A DNA stretch of 44,768 nucleotides from Arthrobacter sp. SO3 (GCF_020532825.1 NZ_MQTS01000006.1:1-44768), one strand, 5' to 3'. Counted from the first letter of the stretch, positions 18,015-25,966 are shown. Notes: generated from the letters alone by a model not told the origin. Program-made: numbers and translations.

Positions 18015-18178
18015 GACATGCTCCTAGGAAGAAGGGATCCGGACCCGGCGGCGGGCGCGGCCGGGCCGAGCCACAGCCGGAGTCTAGCCCCGGCAACGCG
18101 GGAGGATAAGGGGCGTACGGCCCATGCCGGGGATGCCCCGGTACGGCCGCTGTCAGGCGTTCGTGGAATCATGGTCGG

Positions 18179-19159
18179 ATGACCATTGCAGACGTCCCCG
18201 CCGGCTTGGCCGCCGCGGCGGACGCCTCGCTGCGCTGGCACCCGGGCGGCCCCTTCGACCTGATGCAGACCATTGGTACGCTGCTGCGCGGGCACGGCGA
18301 TCCGTCCATCCGCACCGCGCCGGATGGCCTTTGGCTGGGATTCACGACGCCCACGGGTGCGGCCACACTGCGCCTCACCGCCGCCGGCCCGCGGGCAGAC
18401 CCGGCAGTCGAGGTCCAGGCCTGGGGGCCGGGGGCCGCCGATGCCGCCAACTCCGTACCGCGGATGCTGGGCCGCGATGACGACTGGTCCGGTTTTGACG
18501 AGCCCGCCTTTCACGCCACGCTCCCCCGGATGGTCACTGAGGCGCGGCGCCGCAACCCCGCCGTGCGGCTGCCGTCCACCGGCCGCCTCATCGACTCCCT
18601 GGTTCCCACGATCCTGGAGCAGAAGGTGACCGTGATCGAGGCCCGGCGCGGCTACCGTTATCTCATGTACCGCTTCGGGACCCCGGCGCCGGGCGCCGGC
18701 ACCGTTGCCCCGGCGAACCTGTTGGTCCAGCCAACTCCCGAGCAGTGGCTGCGCATCCCGTCCTGGGAATGGCACAAGGCCGGGGTGGGTCCGCAGCGTT
18801 CGGCGACCGTCATGCGCGCGCTGCGTTCCGCCATCGCACTGGAACGGCTGGCCGCGCTGCCGGCCGCGGAGGCCTCCGCGAAGCTGCAGACCATCCCCGG
18901 CATCGGCGCGTGGACCGCCGCGGAGGTCGTGCAGCGCACGCACGGCTGCCCCGACTCGATTGCCGTGGGCGACTACCACCTGGCGGCGTATGTGGGCGCG
19001 GCGCTGACCGGCCGCAGGACGGACGACGCCGGCATGCTCCGGCTGCTGGCCCCGTGGGCCGGGCACCGGCAGCGCGTGATCCGGATGATCGGCCTCAGCG
19101 GCTTCCGCAAACCAACCTTCGGCCCGCGGATGACCATCCAGGACCACCGCGCCCATTAG
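18179..19159 (+). CDS. DNA-3-methyladenine glycosylase II-like protein (AlkA/HhH-GPD)
   Basis: The 326-residue protein has SLVPTILEQKVTVIEA at 140-155, the conserved entry helix of HhH-GPD glycosylases, then the helix-hairpin-helix TIPGIGAWTAAEVVQRTHG at 238-256 and the Gly-Asp catalytic region AVGDYHL with Asp265. There is no Fe-S cysteine cluster, so it is AlkA-like rather than endonuclease III-like. Role: base excision of alkylated purines. The N-terminal ~130 residues are less conserved. It is convergent with the DUF559 gene, with palindrome copy A between them. Confidence 0.88.
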   Translation: MTIADVPAGLAAAADASLRWHPGGPFDLMQTIGTLLRGHGDPSIRTAPDGLWLGFTTPTGAATLRLTAAGPRADPAVEVQAWGPGAADAANSVPRMLGRDDDWSGFDEPAFHATLPRMVTEARRRNPAVRLPSTGRLIDSLVPTILEQKVTVIEARRGYRYLMYRFGTPAPGAGTVAPANLLVQPTPEQWLRIPSWEWHKAGVGPQRSATVMRALRSAIALERLAALPAAEASAKLQTIPGIGAWTAAEVVQRTHGCPDSIAVGDYHLAAYVGAALTGRRTDDAGMLRLLAPWAGHRQRVIRMIGLSGFRKPTFGPRMTIQDHRAH

Positions 19160-19176
19160 CCCCACCCCTCCACCAG

Positions 19177-19239
19177 CAACGCGGGGTCACTTACGGCCCG
19201 TCCGGAGCCACTTTATGGGCGCGTTCTGACCCCGCGTTG
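19177..19239. repeat. 63-bp palindromic element, copy A
   Basis: It begins CAACGCGGGGTCA and ends TGACCCCGCGTTG (13-bp perfect outer arms). The inner parts are less well paired than in copy C. Flanking bases extend the dyad here: CCACCAG at 19170-19176 pairs with CTGGTGG at 19244-19250. It sits 17 bp after the alkA stop and 15 bp before the DUF559 stop, so it may also serve as a two-way terminator. Confidence 0.9.
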
Positions 19240-19254
19240 TTGTCTGGTGGCGGG

Positions 19255-20184
19255 TCAGGGACGACCGGGACGGACCCACTTGATCCGGGCAATGACGCCC
19301 TCGAAACCTTCGGCCAGGTCATCGGCGTTGACTTTGAAGTACGCCCAGCCCGCGTGGCGGAACGCCTCGTCCCGCCGGTTGTCGCGGGACTGCTGTTCCC
19401 TCGTGAGGTGGGGCGCGCCGTCGTACTGGACCGCGATCCGGTACCTCCGGTAGCCCAGGTCGGCGGCCGGCGAGCGCGGGTCCTCCGGGTCCAGTCGCAA
19501 CTGCAGCTCCGGCTCGGGCAGGCGCGCGTCCAGCAGCGCCAGCCGGAGGAAGGTCTCCGGGAAGGAGTCGGCCCCCACCCGCATCTCGTCCAAGGCAAGC
19601 CGGGCTTTCTCGACACCCTTCATATTGGGATGCTGGCGGATGAGCAGCCGCAGCCCCTCCTTGTGGGCGTAGGGCTGGGACCGCTGCTCAAAGCCCGGCC
19701 GGGGCATGCGGATGATCTGATCGCCCAGGGCAATGAGATAGTTCAGCGGCAGGTCCGCGGCCAGATCCAGCCAGGTCCGCGGCGGCGCCGTCACGGGGAT
19801 GCCGTCGACGTCGGTCAGCTCACCGGGGTTGGACCGCACGCGGTGGCCGGTGACCCCGGCCCGGCGGACCCGGGGCAGCTCATGCTGCTTGCTGAGGTGG
19901 ATGGTGGAGCACTCCCCCAGCCACGGGGGCAGGCCGAGCAGAGTCAGGACAGCCGCGGTTTCGTGGGACACCCAGGCTCCGGGGGTGGCGGCGGCCAGGA
20001 CGCGGGCGTGTTCGACGATCTCCAGGTGCCGGCCGGCCGGCAGGTAGATGAGGCGGCCGCCGTCGGACAGGTCACGGGCCCGCAGCCGTTTGGGCGGGAC
20101 CCCCAGCGCGCGGGACTCATAGACCGTGAACGGGGTCAGGACGAGGCTGTCGGGGAGCGGCGCGATGCGGACCATGCGACCCAT
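19255..20184 (-). CDS. DUF559 (Vsr-like endonuclease fold) protein with AbiEi-like N-terminal region
   Basis: The 309-residue protein has an N-terminal segment (SLVLTPFTVYESRALGVPPKRL, then RLIYLPAGRH) resembling the winged-helix of AbiEi-type antitoxins. The middle has PPRTWLDLAADLPL, and the C-terminus from about 215 resembles DUF559, a PD-(D/E)XK/Vsr-like nuclease fold. The candidate catalytic strand pair is AADLGYRRYRIAVQYDG, followed by HLTREQQSRDNRRDEAFRHAGW. The position often Glu in this family (VEYDG) is Gln here, so activity is uncertain. It could start at ATG 20184 or 20175. It lies between palindrome copies A and B. No toxin partner is adjacent. Function unknown. Confidence 0.75.
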   Translation of the reverse strand: MGRMVRIAPLPDSLVLTPFTVYESRALGVPPKRLRARDLSDGGRLIYLPAGRHLEIVEHARVLAAATPGAWVSHETAAVLTLLGLPPWLGECSTIHLSKQHELPRVRRAGVTGHRVRSNPGELTDVDGIPVTAPPRTWLDLAADLPLNYLIALGDQIIRMPRPGFEQRSQPYAHKEGLRLLIRQHPNMKGVEKARLALDEMRVGADSFPETFLRLALLDARLPEPELQLRLDPEDPRSPAADLGYRRYRIAVQYDGAPHLTREQQSRDNRRDEAFRHAGWAYFKVNADDLAEGFEGVIARIKWVRPGRP

Positions 20185-20240
20185 TGTGGACCGGAACCAA
20201 CGAGGGCGCAGAGGTTATCCACAGCCCCCCGGATTCCAAG

Positions 20241-20303
20241 CAACGCGGGGTCACTTGCGGCCCATTCCCGGGCCATTTATGGGCGCGATGTGACCCCGCG
20301 TTG
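20241..20303. repeat. 63-bp palindromic element, copy B
   Basis: Same outer arms as copy A and exactly the same length. It lies 56 bp upstream of the DUF559 start codon, so copies A and B bracket that gene. Its right edge runs into a 15-bp tandem repeat. Confidence 0.9.
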
Positions 20304-20347
20304 CTGTCGGGGGTGTTGCTGTCGGGGGTGTTGGGGGCGTTGCTGTC
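20300..20347. repeat. Tandem repeat grown from the right edge of palindrome B
   Basis: Two exact copies of the 15-bp unit GTTGCTGTCGGGGGT (20300-20314, 20315-20329) are followed by a shortened GTTGGGGGC and a last GTTGCTGTC that reaches the stop codon of the acyl-CoA ligase gene. Confidence 0.85.
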
Positions 20348-22022
20348 AGAGGCCCAGCCGGGCGACGGCTTCTTGCCGCATGTCCACCTTGCGGATCTTG
20401 CCGGAGACGGTCATCGGAAAGTCCTCGCGCACGTCCACGTAGCGCGGGATCTTGTAGTGCGCCAGCTTCCCGCGGCAGAACTCGGCCAGGCTGCCCGCAT
20501 CCATCGGGCCGGCGCCGGGCTTGAGGATCACGCAGGCCATCAGTTCCTCGCCGTACCGGGCGTCGGGGACCCCGATGACCTGCACGTCCTGGATGTCCGG
20601 GTGCGAGTACAGGAATTCCTCAATTTCGCGGGGATAGACGTTCTCGCCGCCGCGGATCACCATGTCCTTGATCCGGCCCTCGATCACGATGTAGCCGTCC
20701 TCATCCATCCGGGCCAGGTCGCCGGTATGCATCCAGCCCTCGGCATCAATCGCGTCGGCGGTCTTCTCCGGCTGGTTCCAGTAGCCCTTCATCACCGAGT
20801 ACCCGCGGGTGCACAGTTCGCCGATCTCGCCGCGCTGCAGCACCGCCCCGGTCATCGGGTCCACGATCTGGCTCTCCAGCTGGGGCATGGTCCGGCCCAC
20901 ACTCTCGGTGCGCTGGGCCATGGTGTCCACGCTGCGGGTCATGGTGGACACCGGCGAGGTCTCCGTCATCCCGTAGCAGATGGCCACATCCGTCATGTTC
21001 ATTTCGGAGATGACGCGGTTCATCACCTCGATCGGGCACAGCGAGCCCGCCATCACCCCGGTGCGCAGGGTCGAAAGGTCGTAGGACGCGAAGTCCGGCA
21101 GGGCGAGCTCGGCGATGAACATCGTCGGCACCCCGTAGAGTGACGTGCCGCCGAAGTCCTGGACCGCCTCCAGCGCCGCGGCGGGGGTGAACCCGCGGCC
21201 GGGAATGATGGTGGCGCAGCCGTGGCTCAGGGCGGCCAGGTTGCCGATCACCATGCCGAAGCAGTGGTAGAACGGCACCGGCAGCACCACCCGGTCGTGC
21301 TCGGTGTACTCCAGCAGCTCGCCGATCGAGTGGCCGTTGTTCAGGATGTTGTGGTGCGAGAGAGTGGCACCTTTGGGGAACCCGGTCGTGCCGGAGGTGT
21401 ACTGCAGGTTGATCGCGTCGTGCGGGTCCAGTTCGGCCATCCGCGCCTTGAGGTCGGCATGGGCGACGTCGTCGGCCCGCTTGAGCAGCTCCGCGAACGT
21501 CCGCTCCGCCTCCGCTTCGGGGACCCCGGCCGTCAGGGCCGGCAGGCCGGCGTCGGGAAGGAAGACGAGTTCGCGCAGCTCCGGGCATTCAGCCAGCGCC
21601 TGCCGGGCCATGCCGGTGTAGTCGCTGTTGCGGTCCGACGGCGCCGCGACCAGCATCCGCATGCCGTTCTGTTTGACGACGAACTCCAGCTCGTGGCTGC
21701 GGTAGGCGGGGTTGACATTGACCAGGATCGCCCCGGTCTTGGCCGTCGCGTACTGCAGCATGGTCCACTCGGCGCAGTTCGGGCTCCAGATGCCGATCCG
21801 GTCGCCCTTGGCCACGCCCAAGGCGAGCAGCGCGCGGGCCACGCGGTCGACGTCGTCGTTCAGTTTGGTGTAGCTCCAGCGCCGGGCCTCTTCCCCGGGC
21901 ACGGCCGCGGCCTCGATCAGGGCGTCCTGGAAGGGGAACCTGGCCACGATCCGTTCGAAATTGTCGCCGATGGTTTCCTCGAGCAGCGGAACGTCAGTGT
22001 CCCCGGCTGTGTATGCAAGCAT
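20346..22022 (-). CDS. AMP-dependent acyl-CoA synthetase (fatty acid-CoA ligase)
   Basis: The 558-residue adenylate-forming enzyme has the P-loop YTSGTTGFPKG at 208-218, the aromatic/acidic YGMTETSP near 350, HTGDLARMDEDGYIVIEGRIKD near 435-460 including the hinge, and the C-terminal catalytic lysine in SGKIRK. It activates a carboxylic acid to acyl-AMP, then acyl-CoA. The sequence style (AMP-binding protein with VPFYHCFGMV) suggests medium- or long-chain fatty acids. ATG 22022. The stop at 20346 lies inside the tandem repeat tail of palindrome B. Confidence 0.9.
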   Translation of the reverse strand: MLAYTAGDTDVPLLEETIGDNFERIVARFPFQDALIEAAAVPGEEARRWSYTKLNDDVDRVARALLALGVAKGDRIGIWSPNCAEWTMLQYATAKTGAILVNVNPAYRSHELEFVVKQNGMRMLVAAPSDRNSDYTGMARQALAECPELRELVFLPDAGLPALTAGVPEAEAERTFAELLKRADDVAHADLKARMAELDPHDAINLQYTSGTTGFPKGATLSHHNILNNGHSIGELLEYTEHDRVVLPVPFYHCFGMVIGNLAALSHGCATIIPGRGFTPAAALEAVQDFGGTSLYGVPTMFIAELALPDFASYDLSTLRTGVMAGSLCPIEVMNRVISEMNMTDVAICYGMTETSPVSTMTRSVDTMAQRTESVGRTMPQLESQIVDPMTGAVLQRGEIGELCTRGYSVMKGYWNQPEKTADAIDAEGWMHTGDLARMDEDGYIVIEGRIKDMVIRGGENVYPREIEEFLYSHPDIQDVQVIGVPDARYGEELMACVILKPGAGPMDAGSLAEFCRGKLAHYKIPRYVDVREDFPMTVSGKIRKVDMRQEAVARLGL

Positions 22023-22123
22023 GATGTGACGCTACCAACACTCGGCCGGCAAAAGAAGAGTAAAGCTTGGATGTCCTACGAAATCTTCGGGACAGGAAGC
22101 CGCGGCCCGGTATTGTGAAAACC

Positions 22124-22402
22124 ATGAGCGCACCCATTGACCTTCAGGCCATCTTCATTCCCAACGACGGCGAGTTCTTCCGTGTGAAGCTCGCGCTGGA
22201 GATCGCGATCGACGAGGTGGTCACCGAACCCGGCTGCATCCGGTACGAGCTGACCGAGGCCACCGAGGACCGGCTGGTGCTGACCGAACAGTGGGCCTCG
22301 CAGGAGGACCTGGACAAGCACTCGAAGGGCTCCGCGGTCCAGGACCTCAACGAGTCCCTCAGCGCCCTGCTGGCCGAACCGGTCAAACTCGTCCACCTCT
22401 AG
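22124..22402 (+). CDS. Antibiotic biosynthesis monooxygenase (ABM)-domain protein
   Basis: The 92-residue protein is a single ferredoxin-like ABM domain: an N-terminal strand IDLQAIFIP, the EVVTEPGCIRYELTEATEDRLVLTEQWAS core (a Gly-Cys-x-x-Tyr block) and HSKGSAVQDL. Such small dimeric proteins (YgiN-like) are cofactor-free quinol monooxygenases or heme-related; the substrate is not predictable. The ATG at 22124 matches the family start. It is divergent from the ligase (about 100 bp) and convergent with trxA across palindrome C. Confidence 0.85.
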   Translation: MSAPIDLQAIFIPNDGEFFRVKLALEIAIDEVVTEPGCIRYELTEATEDRLVLTEQWASQEDLDKHSKGSAVQDLNESLSALLAEPVKLVHL

Positions 22403-22419
22403 AAACGCCCAACCAAAGA

Positions 22420-22482
22420 CAACGCGGGGTCACTTCGCGCCCATTAATCGGAAGATCATGGGCGCGAAGTGACCCCGCGTTG
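22420..22482. repeat. 63-bp palindromic element, copy C (perfect 25-bp arms)
   Basis: A 25-bp arm at 22420-22444 is the exact reverse complement of 22458-22482, with a 13-nt loop. It has the same ends and same length as copies A and B and lies between the convergent ABM and thioredoxin genes, 17 bp after the ABM stop. Confidence 0.92.
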
Positions 22483-22523
22483 CTGTGTGCTGTGTTGCGG
22501 TGTGCTGTGTTGCTGTGTGCCGG
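22479..22523. repeat. Three tandem 15-bp units at the right edge of palindrome C
   Basis: GTTGCTGTGTGCTGT (22479-22493) is followed by two near copies, GTTGCGGTGTGCTGT and GTTGCTGTGTGCCGG. The unit starts with the last four bases of the palindrome, exactly as in copy B. Confidence 0.85.
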
Positions 22524-22538
22524 TCAGACGCGGGGCGT

Positions 22539-22952
22539 TTAGGCCTCCGGGATCTGGCTTCCGTCCTGCTTGCCGGCTGCCGTGGCGGCCTCGGCCTGGG
22601 ACCGGGCCACGTGCGCGTGGACTTCCTCCATGTCGAGGGCCTTGACGGCGTCGACGACCTGCTCCAGCTGCTGGGCATTCAGGGCGCCCGGCTGCGAGAA
22701 CACGAGCACCTTTTCGCGGAACGCCATCAGCGTCGGAATCGACGTGATGCCGGCCTCGGCGGCGAGCTGCTGCTCGGCTTCGGTGTCCACCTTCGTGAAG
22801 ACGACGTCCTGGTGCTTCTCGGACACTGCGGCGTATGTGGGTCCGAACTGCTTGCACGGACCGCACCATTCGGCCCAGAAATCGACGAGGACAATGTCGT
22901 TGTCCTCGACGGTAGATGCGAACTGTTCACCTGTAATGTCTACGGTAGCCAT
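22539..22952 (-). CDS. trxA: Thioredoxin with C-terminal extension
   Basis: The first ~105 residues form a standard thioredoxin: VLVDFWAEWCGPCKQF with the redox pair C30/C33 and the cis-proline strand GITSIPTLM near 70-78. It reduces disulfides in the cytoplasm with electrons from thioredoxin reductase. Residues 106-137 (EEVHAHVARSQAEAATAAGKQDGSQIPEA) extend beyond the usual ~108-residue length and look flexible and Ala-rich. ATG 22952 is followed by the normal family start. Confidence 0.93.
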   Translation of the reverse strand: MATVDITGEQFASTVEDNDIVLVDFWAEWCGPCKQFGPTYAAVSEKHQDVVFTKVDTEAEQQLAAEAGITSIPTLMAFREKVLVFSQPGALNAQQLEQVVDAVKALDMEEVHAHVARSQAEAATAAGKQDGSQIPEA

Positions 22953-23060
22953 GGGTCAACGGTACGCGAGCAGCCCCGCCTTGTCCCCTCCATTTCGCTG
23001 TTGGCACACCCATGTGACGGCCCTCCGGCGCACCCCGCCGGCCGCCCCGGGGCCCGAAAT

Positions 23061-23606
23061 CTAGGCCCAGACGTGCGGCGCCGGCCGCCGCGCCCCGGGC
23101 AGGGCGTTGGTTTCGCGCCATTCATGGATCCATTCGGGCAGGACCAGATCCGCCGGCGGCGTCCCGAACTCACGAATGATTTCATCCTGGCTGACCGGCT
23201 TGCCCTTGCTGACCAGCCGGGTGGCGATGAAGGCGCGGGCGTAGATTTCCCCGTCCACCACCATGCGCTGTTCGAAGTAGATGGCTTTCTCGTCGAGGCC
23301 AATGATCTTCGTTTCGATCGTGTACCGCTGCCACAGCTGCAGCGACCGGCGGAAGGCGATGGTCTCGCCCGCCGCCACGGGGCTCCATCCGCGGCGGCGC
23401 ATGGCCTGCCAGGTTCCGCTGCGCGCCATCAGGTCGAACCGGCCCAGGTCCATCAGGGAGAAATACATGCCGTTGTTGACATGCATCGCAATGTCGATGT
23501 CGGTCGGGAGGACCTTCAAGGGCAGCGACGCGGTATCCCAGATGCTCAGCGGGGAGCGGCGGGCGGACGTGAAGAGCAGCAGAAGCGTGCGCAGGAGCAG
23601 GTGCAT
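23061..23606 (-). CDS. Thioesterase-like hotdog-fold protein (Them6-type)
   Basis: The 181-residue protein begins with a hydrophobic helix (MHLLLRTLLLLF) and continues with LPTDIDIAMHVNNGMYFSLMDLGRFDLMARSG, the 4HBT/hotdog signature with the His-Val-Asn-Asn-Gly catalytic region typical of Them6-like acyl-CoA thioesterases. The N-terminal helix suggests membrane association. I prefer the ATG at 23606, because a start at 23642 would overlap the upstream gene and add a poor N-terminus. It probably follows the S51-type peptidase gene in one transcript (10-bp gap). Confidence 0.8.
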   Translation of the reverse strand: MHLLLRTLLLLFTSARRSPLSIWDTASLPLKVLPTDIDIAMHVNNGMYFSLMDLGRFDLMARSGTWQAMRRRGWSPVAAGETIAFRRSLQLWQRYTIETKIIGLDEKAIYFEQRMVVDGEIYARAFIATRLVSKGKPVSQDEIIREFGTPPADLVLPEWIHEWRETNALPGARRPAPHVWA

Positions 23607-23616
23607 GCAGACTATG

Positions 23617-24357
23617 TTACCCGCGAGTAACAACACTGCCAAGGACCGAGACCGTGGCTTTGTGTCCGGGGCCGCGGATCAGCCAGCAGTTGCCGGCCCC
23701 GATCACCCGCTGCTCCCGCGGGTCCGCGTGCGGCAGCACCAGCGCGGTGTTCTCATCGACGGCCACCGCCTTATCGACCATCCCGTGCACGACGGCGGCG
23801 ACGGCACGGCCCAGCGTACCGGCCTGCGCGGCGTGGACGTCGACGGCGAAGGCGACGAGGCCCAGCCCTTCGCGGAGCTCCACCTCCCCGAGCCCCTCGG
23901 AGGATTCCTCCGGGCACACCTCGGCGCCGCGGACCCGGTACCCGCCGACAATCGCCTTCTCCGGCACAATCATCGCCCCAGCGGAGAACCCAAGGTACGG
24001 GGCCCCCGCCTGGACCGCCCGGCGGATGGCGGCCGCGGCGGGCCGCAGGCCCGCCAGGTAGACGGGGGTCGGGCCGCCCCCGACGACGATCGCGTCGACG
24101 CCGTCGAACACCCCGGGATCCACGGATCCGCCGCGGCGGAGCAGCACCGTGGCCACTTCACACGGGGTCCGGCGGTGCAGGGGGTCCAGGTAGGCGGGCA
24201 GGAAGTACTCGGCGCTGCCTTCGTGGTCCACCAGGACCACCGCGATCCGCGGCAGCCTGCCGCCCCCGGCCCGCTGCCGGACCTCCGTGGCAAACTGGTC
24301 GAAGATCGCGGGAGTGGTCACGGTATCCGGGCCGCCGCCGACCAGATAGATGCTCAT
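23617..24357 (-). CDS. Peptidase S51/type 1 glutamine amidotransferase-like protein
   Basis: The 246-residue protein begins MSIYLVGGGPD and has DAIVVGGGPTPVYLAGL near 95-110, followed by the nucleophile elbow YLGFSAGAMIVP, in which Ser in GFSAGA is the expected nucleophile as in cyanophycinase and peptidase E (S51). A His within VVHGMVDKAVAVDENTALV or nearby may complete the dyad. Members cleave dipeptides or cyanophycin; the substrate here is unknown. ATG 24357. No cyanophycin synthetase is in the window. Confidence 0.82.
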   Translation of the reverse strand: MSIYLVGGGPDTVTTPAIFDQFATEVRQRAGGGRLPRIAVVLVDHEGSAEYFLPAYLDPLHRRTPCEVATVLLRRGGSVDPGVFDGVDAIVVGGGPTPVYLAGLRPAAAAIRRAVQAGAPYLGFSAGAMIVPEKAIVGGYRVRGAEVCPEESSEGLGEVELREGLGLVAFAVDVHAAQAGTLGRAVAAVVHGMVDKAVAVDENTALVLPHADPREQRVIGAGNCWLIRGPGHKATVSVLGSVVTRG

Positions 24358-24417
24358 GGCTACAACGTACCCGGACCGCTCCCGGGTCGGGGCACCAATG
24401 CGTATTACCCTTGCCGG

Positions 24418-24906
24418 ATGACAACCGACCTGACCGTCAGGGCCGCCGTGCCGGACGACGCCGCGGGCATTGCGCGGGTGCACATCCAGGCCTGGCGCGA
24501 GAGCTACGCCCACCTGCTGCCGGCCGAGGTGCTGGCGGGGCTGCAGCAGGCCCCGCGGGAGGCCAGATGGGACGCCATCATCGCCGCCGCCACCGCGGAT
24601 ATCTGGGTGGCCTGTGCGGGGACCGGCATCGTCGGCTGGGCAAGTGCCGGGGCCGGACGCGATGACAACGGACCGCGCCCCCGGGAGCTGGAGGGAATCT
24701 ACGTGCTGGCCAGCCACTACGGCTCCGGGGCCGGGCAGATGCTGCTGGACGCAGCCGTGGGCGACGGCGGGGCGTACCTCTGGATTGCGGAGGACAACCC
24801 CCGCGCTTTCGCCTTTTACCGGCGCAACGGCTTCGTCCCTGACGGGGCCACCGCCGAGCATGAGCTGGCCGGCACGCCGGTCCGGATCCGGCGGATGGTG
24901 CGTTGA
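24418..24906 (+). CDS. GNAT-family N-acetyltransferase
   Basis: The 162-residue protein has the GNAT layout: AVPDDAAGIARVHIQAWRESYAHLLP at the N-terminus, ELEGIYVLASHYGSGAGQMLLDAAV with the acetyl-CoA pyrophosphate-binding loop (Y-G-S-G-A-G in place of R/QxxGxG/A) near 100-120, and NPRAFAFYRRNGFVPDG at the C-terminal Tyr. The ATG at 24418 follows the divergent S51 gene by 60 bp. The substrate is unknown. Its last 91 bp are overlapped on the other strand by the VOC gene. Confidence 0.85.
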   Translation: MTTDLTVRAAVPDDAAGIARVHIQAWRESYAHLLPAEVLAGLQQAPREARWDAIIAAATADIWVACAGTGIVGWASAGAGRDDNGPRPRELEGIYVLASHYGSGAGQMLLDAAVGDGGAYLWIAEDNPRAFAFYRRNGFVPDGATAEHELAGTPVRIRRMVR

Positions 24907-25352
24907 GCCGGCCGCGGAGCCCACCGCAGAACCCTGCGGGCCCGGCGTCGCCCGGTGGCGACCAGTTCAGCTTCGAAGCCGTCCGAATTCACCAGGTATG
25001 CGGCGAAGTGGTCCGGGCCCCCGGCGTGCGGGTACTTCTCCGGGAACAGTTCCCGCCAGCCGTGCTCGACGGCGGCCGCCGCCAGGGCGTCGACCTCGCG
25101 CTGCGTCCCTGCGCTGAAGGCCAGGTGGTTGAGCCCGGGGGCATTGCGGTCGTGCGTCCGGCCGCTCAGGGCCGGGGATTCCTCGACGACGATGTAGGTG
25201 GTCCCGCGCCGCCAGCTGCACCCGTCCGGCCAGCCCTGGAAGTCCTGGTAGCCCAGCCGGGCCAGGAGCCAGCCCCATTCGTCCCTGGCGCGGCCAAGGT
25301 CCGGCACCCACAGTTCGACATGGTGCAGGGCCCCGCGGGTTTCGTCAGTCAC
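24816..25352 (-). CDS. VOC-family protein with an antisense-overlapping C-terminal tail
   Basis: The core from GALHHVELWVPDLGRARDEWGWLL through APGLNHLAFSAGT to FAAYLVNSDGFEAELVAT is a complete VOC module pair with the His of HHVELW and the Glu of FEAELV as likely metal ligands. After that the frame stays open for about 50 more residues rich in Arg and Ser, which run antisense to the last 91 bp of the neighbouring GNAT gene. That tail has no family support and may come from loss of the original stop. The GTG at 25352 is my preferred start; a GTG at 25406 is possible. Confidence 0.75.
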   Translation of the reverse strand: MTDETRGALHHVELWVPDLGRARDEWGWLLARLGYQDFQGWPDGCSWRRGTTYIVVEESPALSGRTHDRNAPGLNHLAFSAGTQREVDALAAAAVEHGWRELFPEKYPHAGGPDHFAAYLVNSDGFEAELVATGRRRARRVLRWAPRPAQRTIRRIRTGVPASSCSAVAPSGTKPLRR

Positions 25353-25423
25353 CCAGAGAGTCTCGCACGCCCCAGGCGGCACGGGCTCCGCCCGGGCCCG
25401 GATCACTCAATGCAGGACTCGCT

Positions 25424-25966
25424 TCAAAACAGGATGCGCTGGAAGAGGAGGTGGTCCTGCCAGTCGCCGGCAATGTTGAGATAGGCCGGTGCCACACCGA
25501 TCTCCGTGAAGCCGGAGCGCTTGAGGATCTTCTGCGAGGCAGCGTTGTGCTGGAGGGTGGCGGCCTGCAGCCGGTGCAGCCCCAGCTCGTCCCGCGCCGC
25601 TTCGACGGCAAAAACGACCGCCGCGGTGCCGATCCCGCGCCCGTTGTAGTCCTTGTCCACCCAGTACCCGAGGTGGGCGCTGAGGAACGGCCCCCGGACG
25701 ATGCCGCTGAGGGTCATCAGCCCGACAATCGCCTCGCTGTCCGTCAGGACCCACGGAATATCGGATCCGGCGATGAACAGGGCCAGCTTGGACTGGACGC
25801 TCACCATCTGGCCATCGGCGGTGAAGAACTCCTCGGCCCGCAGCGGCTCCCAGGGCGCCAGATGTTCGCGGTTTCGCACGTACGCCGCGCACATTGCTTC
25901 CGCGTCGGAGGCCCTCAGGATCCGGATCCGGACGCCGCCGGCCAGGGGCGTGCTCTTGCCTGTCAT
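25424..25966 (-). CDS. RimJ/RimL-type GNAT acetyltransferase
   Basis: The protein has RIRILRASDAEAMCAAYVRNREHLAPWEP, the RimJ-type N-terminus, then LGYWVDKDYNGRGIGTAAVVFAVEAARDELGLHRLQA with the acetyl-CoA loop NGRGIG, and NAASQKILKRSGFTEIG. Relatives acetylate N-termini of ribosomal proteins or small molecules. The ATG at 25966 has GGTGAG upstream; a GTG at 25978 is an alternative. It ends 17 bp before the region where the VOC gene may start, and the two are on the same strand. Confidence 0.88.
   Translation of the reverse strand: MTGKSTPLAGGVRIRILRASDAEAMCAAYVRNREHLAPWEPLRAEEFFTADGQMVSVQSKLALFIAGSDIPWVLTDSEAIVGLMTLSGIVRGPFLSAHLGYWVDKDYNGRGIGTAAVVFAVEAARDELGLHRLQAATLQHNAASQKILKRSGFTEIGVAPAYLNIAGDWQDHLLFQRILF

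Noticed and set aside
19170..19250. Palindrome A read only as an ordinary terminator
   Set aside because: Terminator activity is plausible, but three copies with the same ends and the same 63-bp length are not explained by termination alone.
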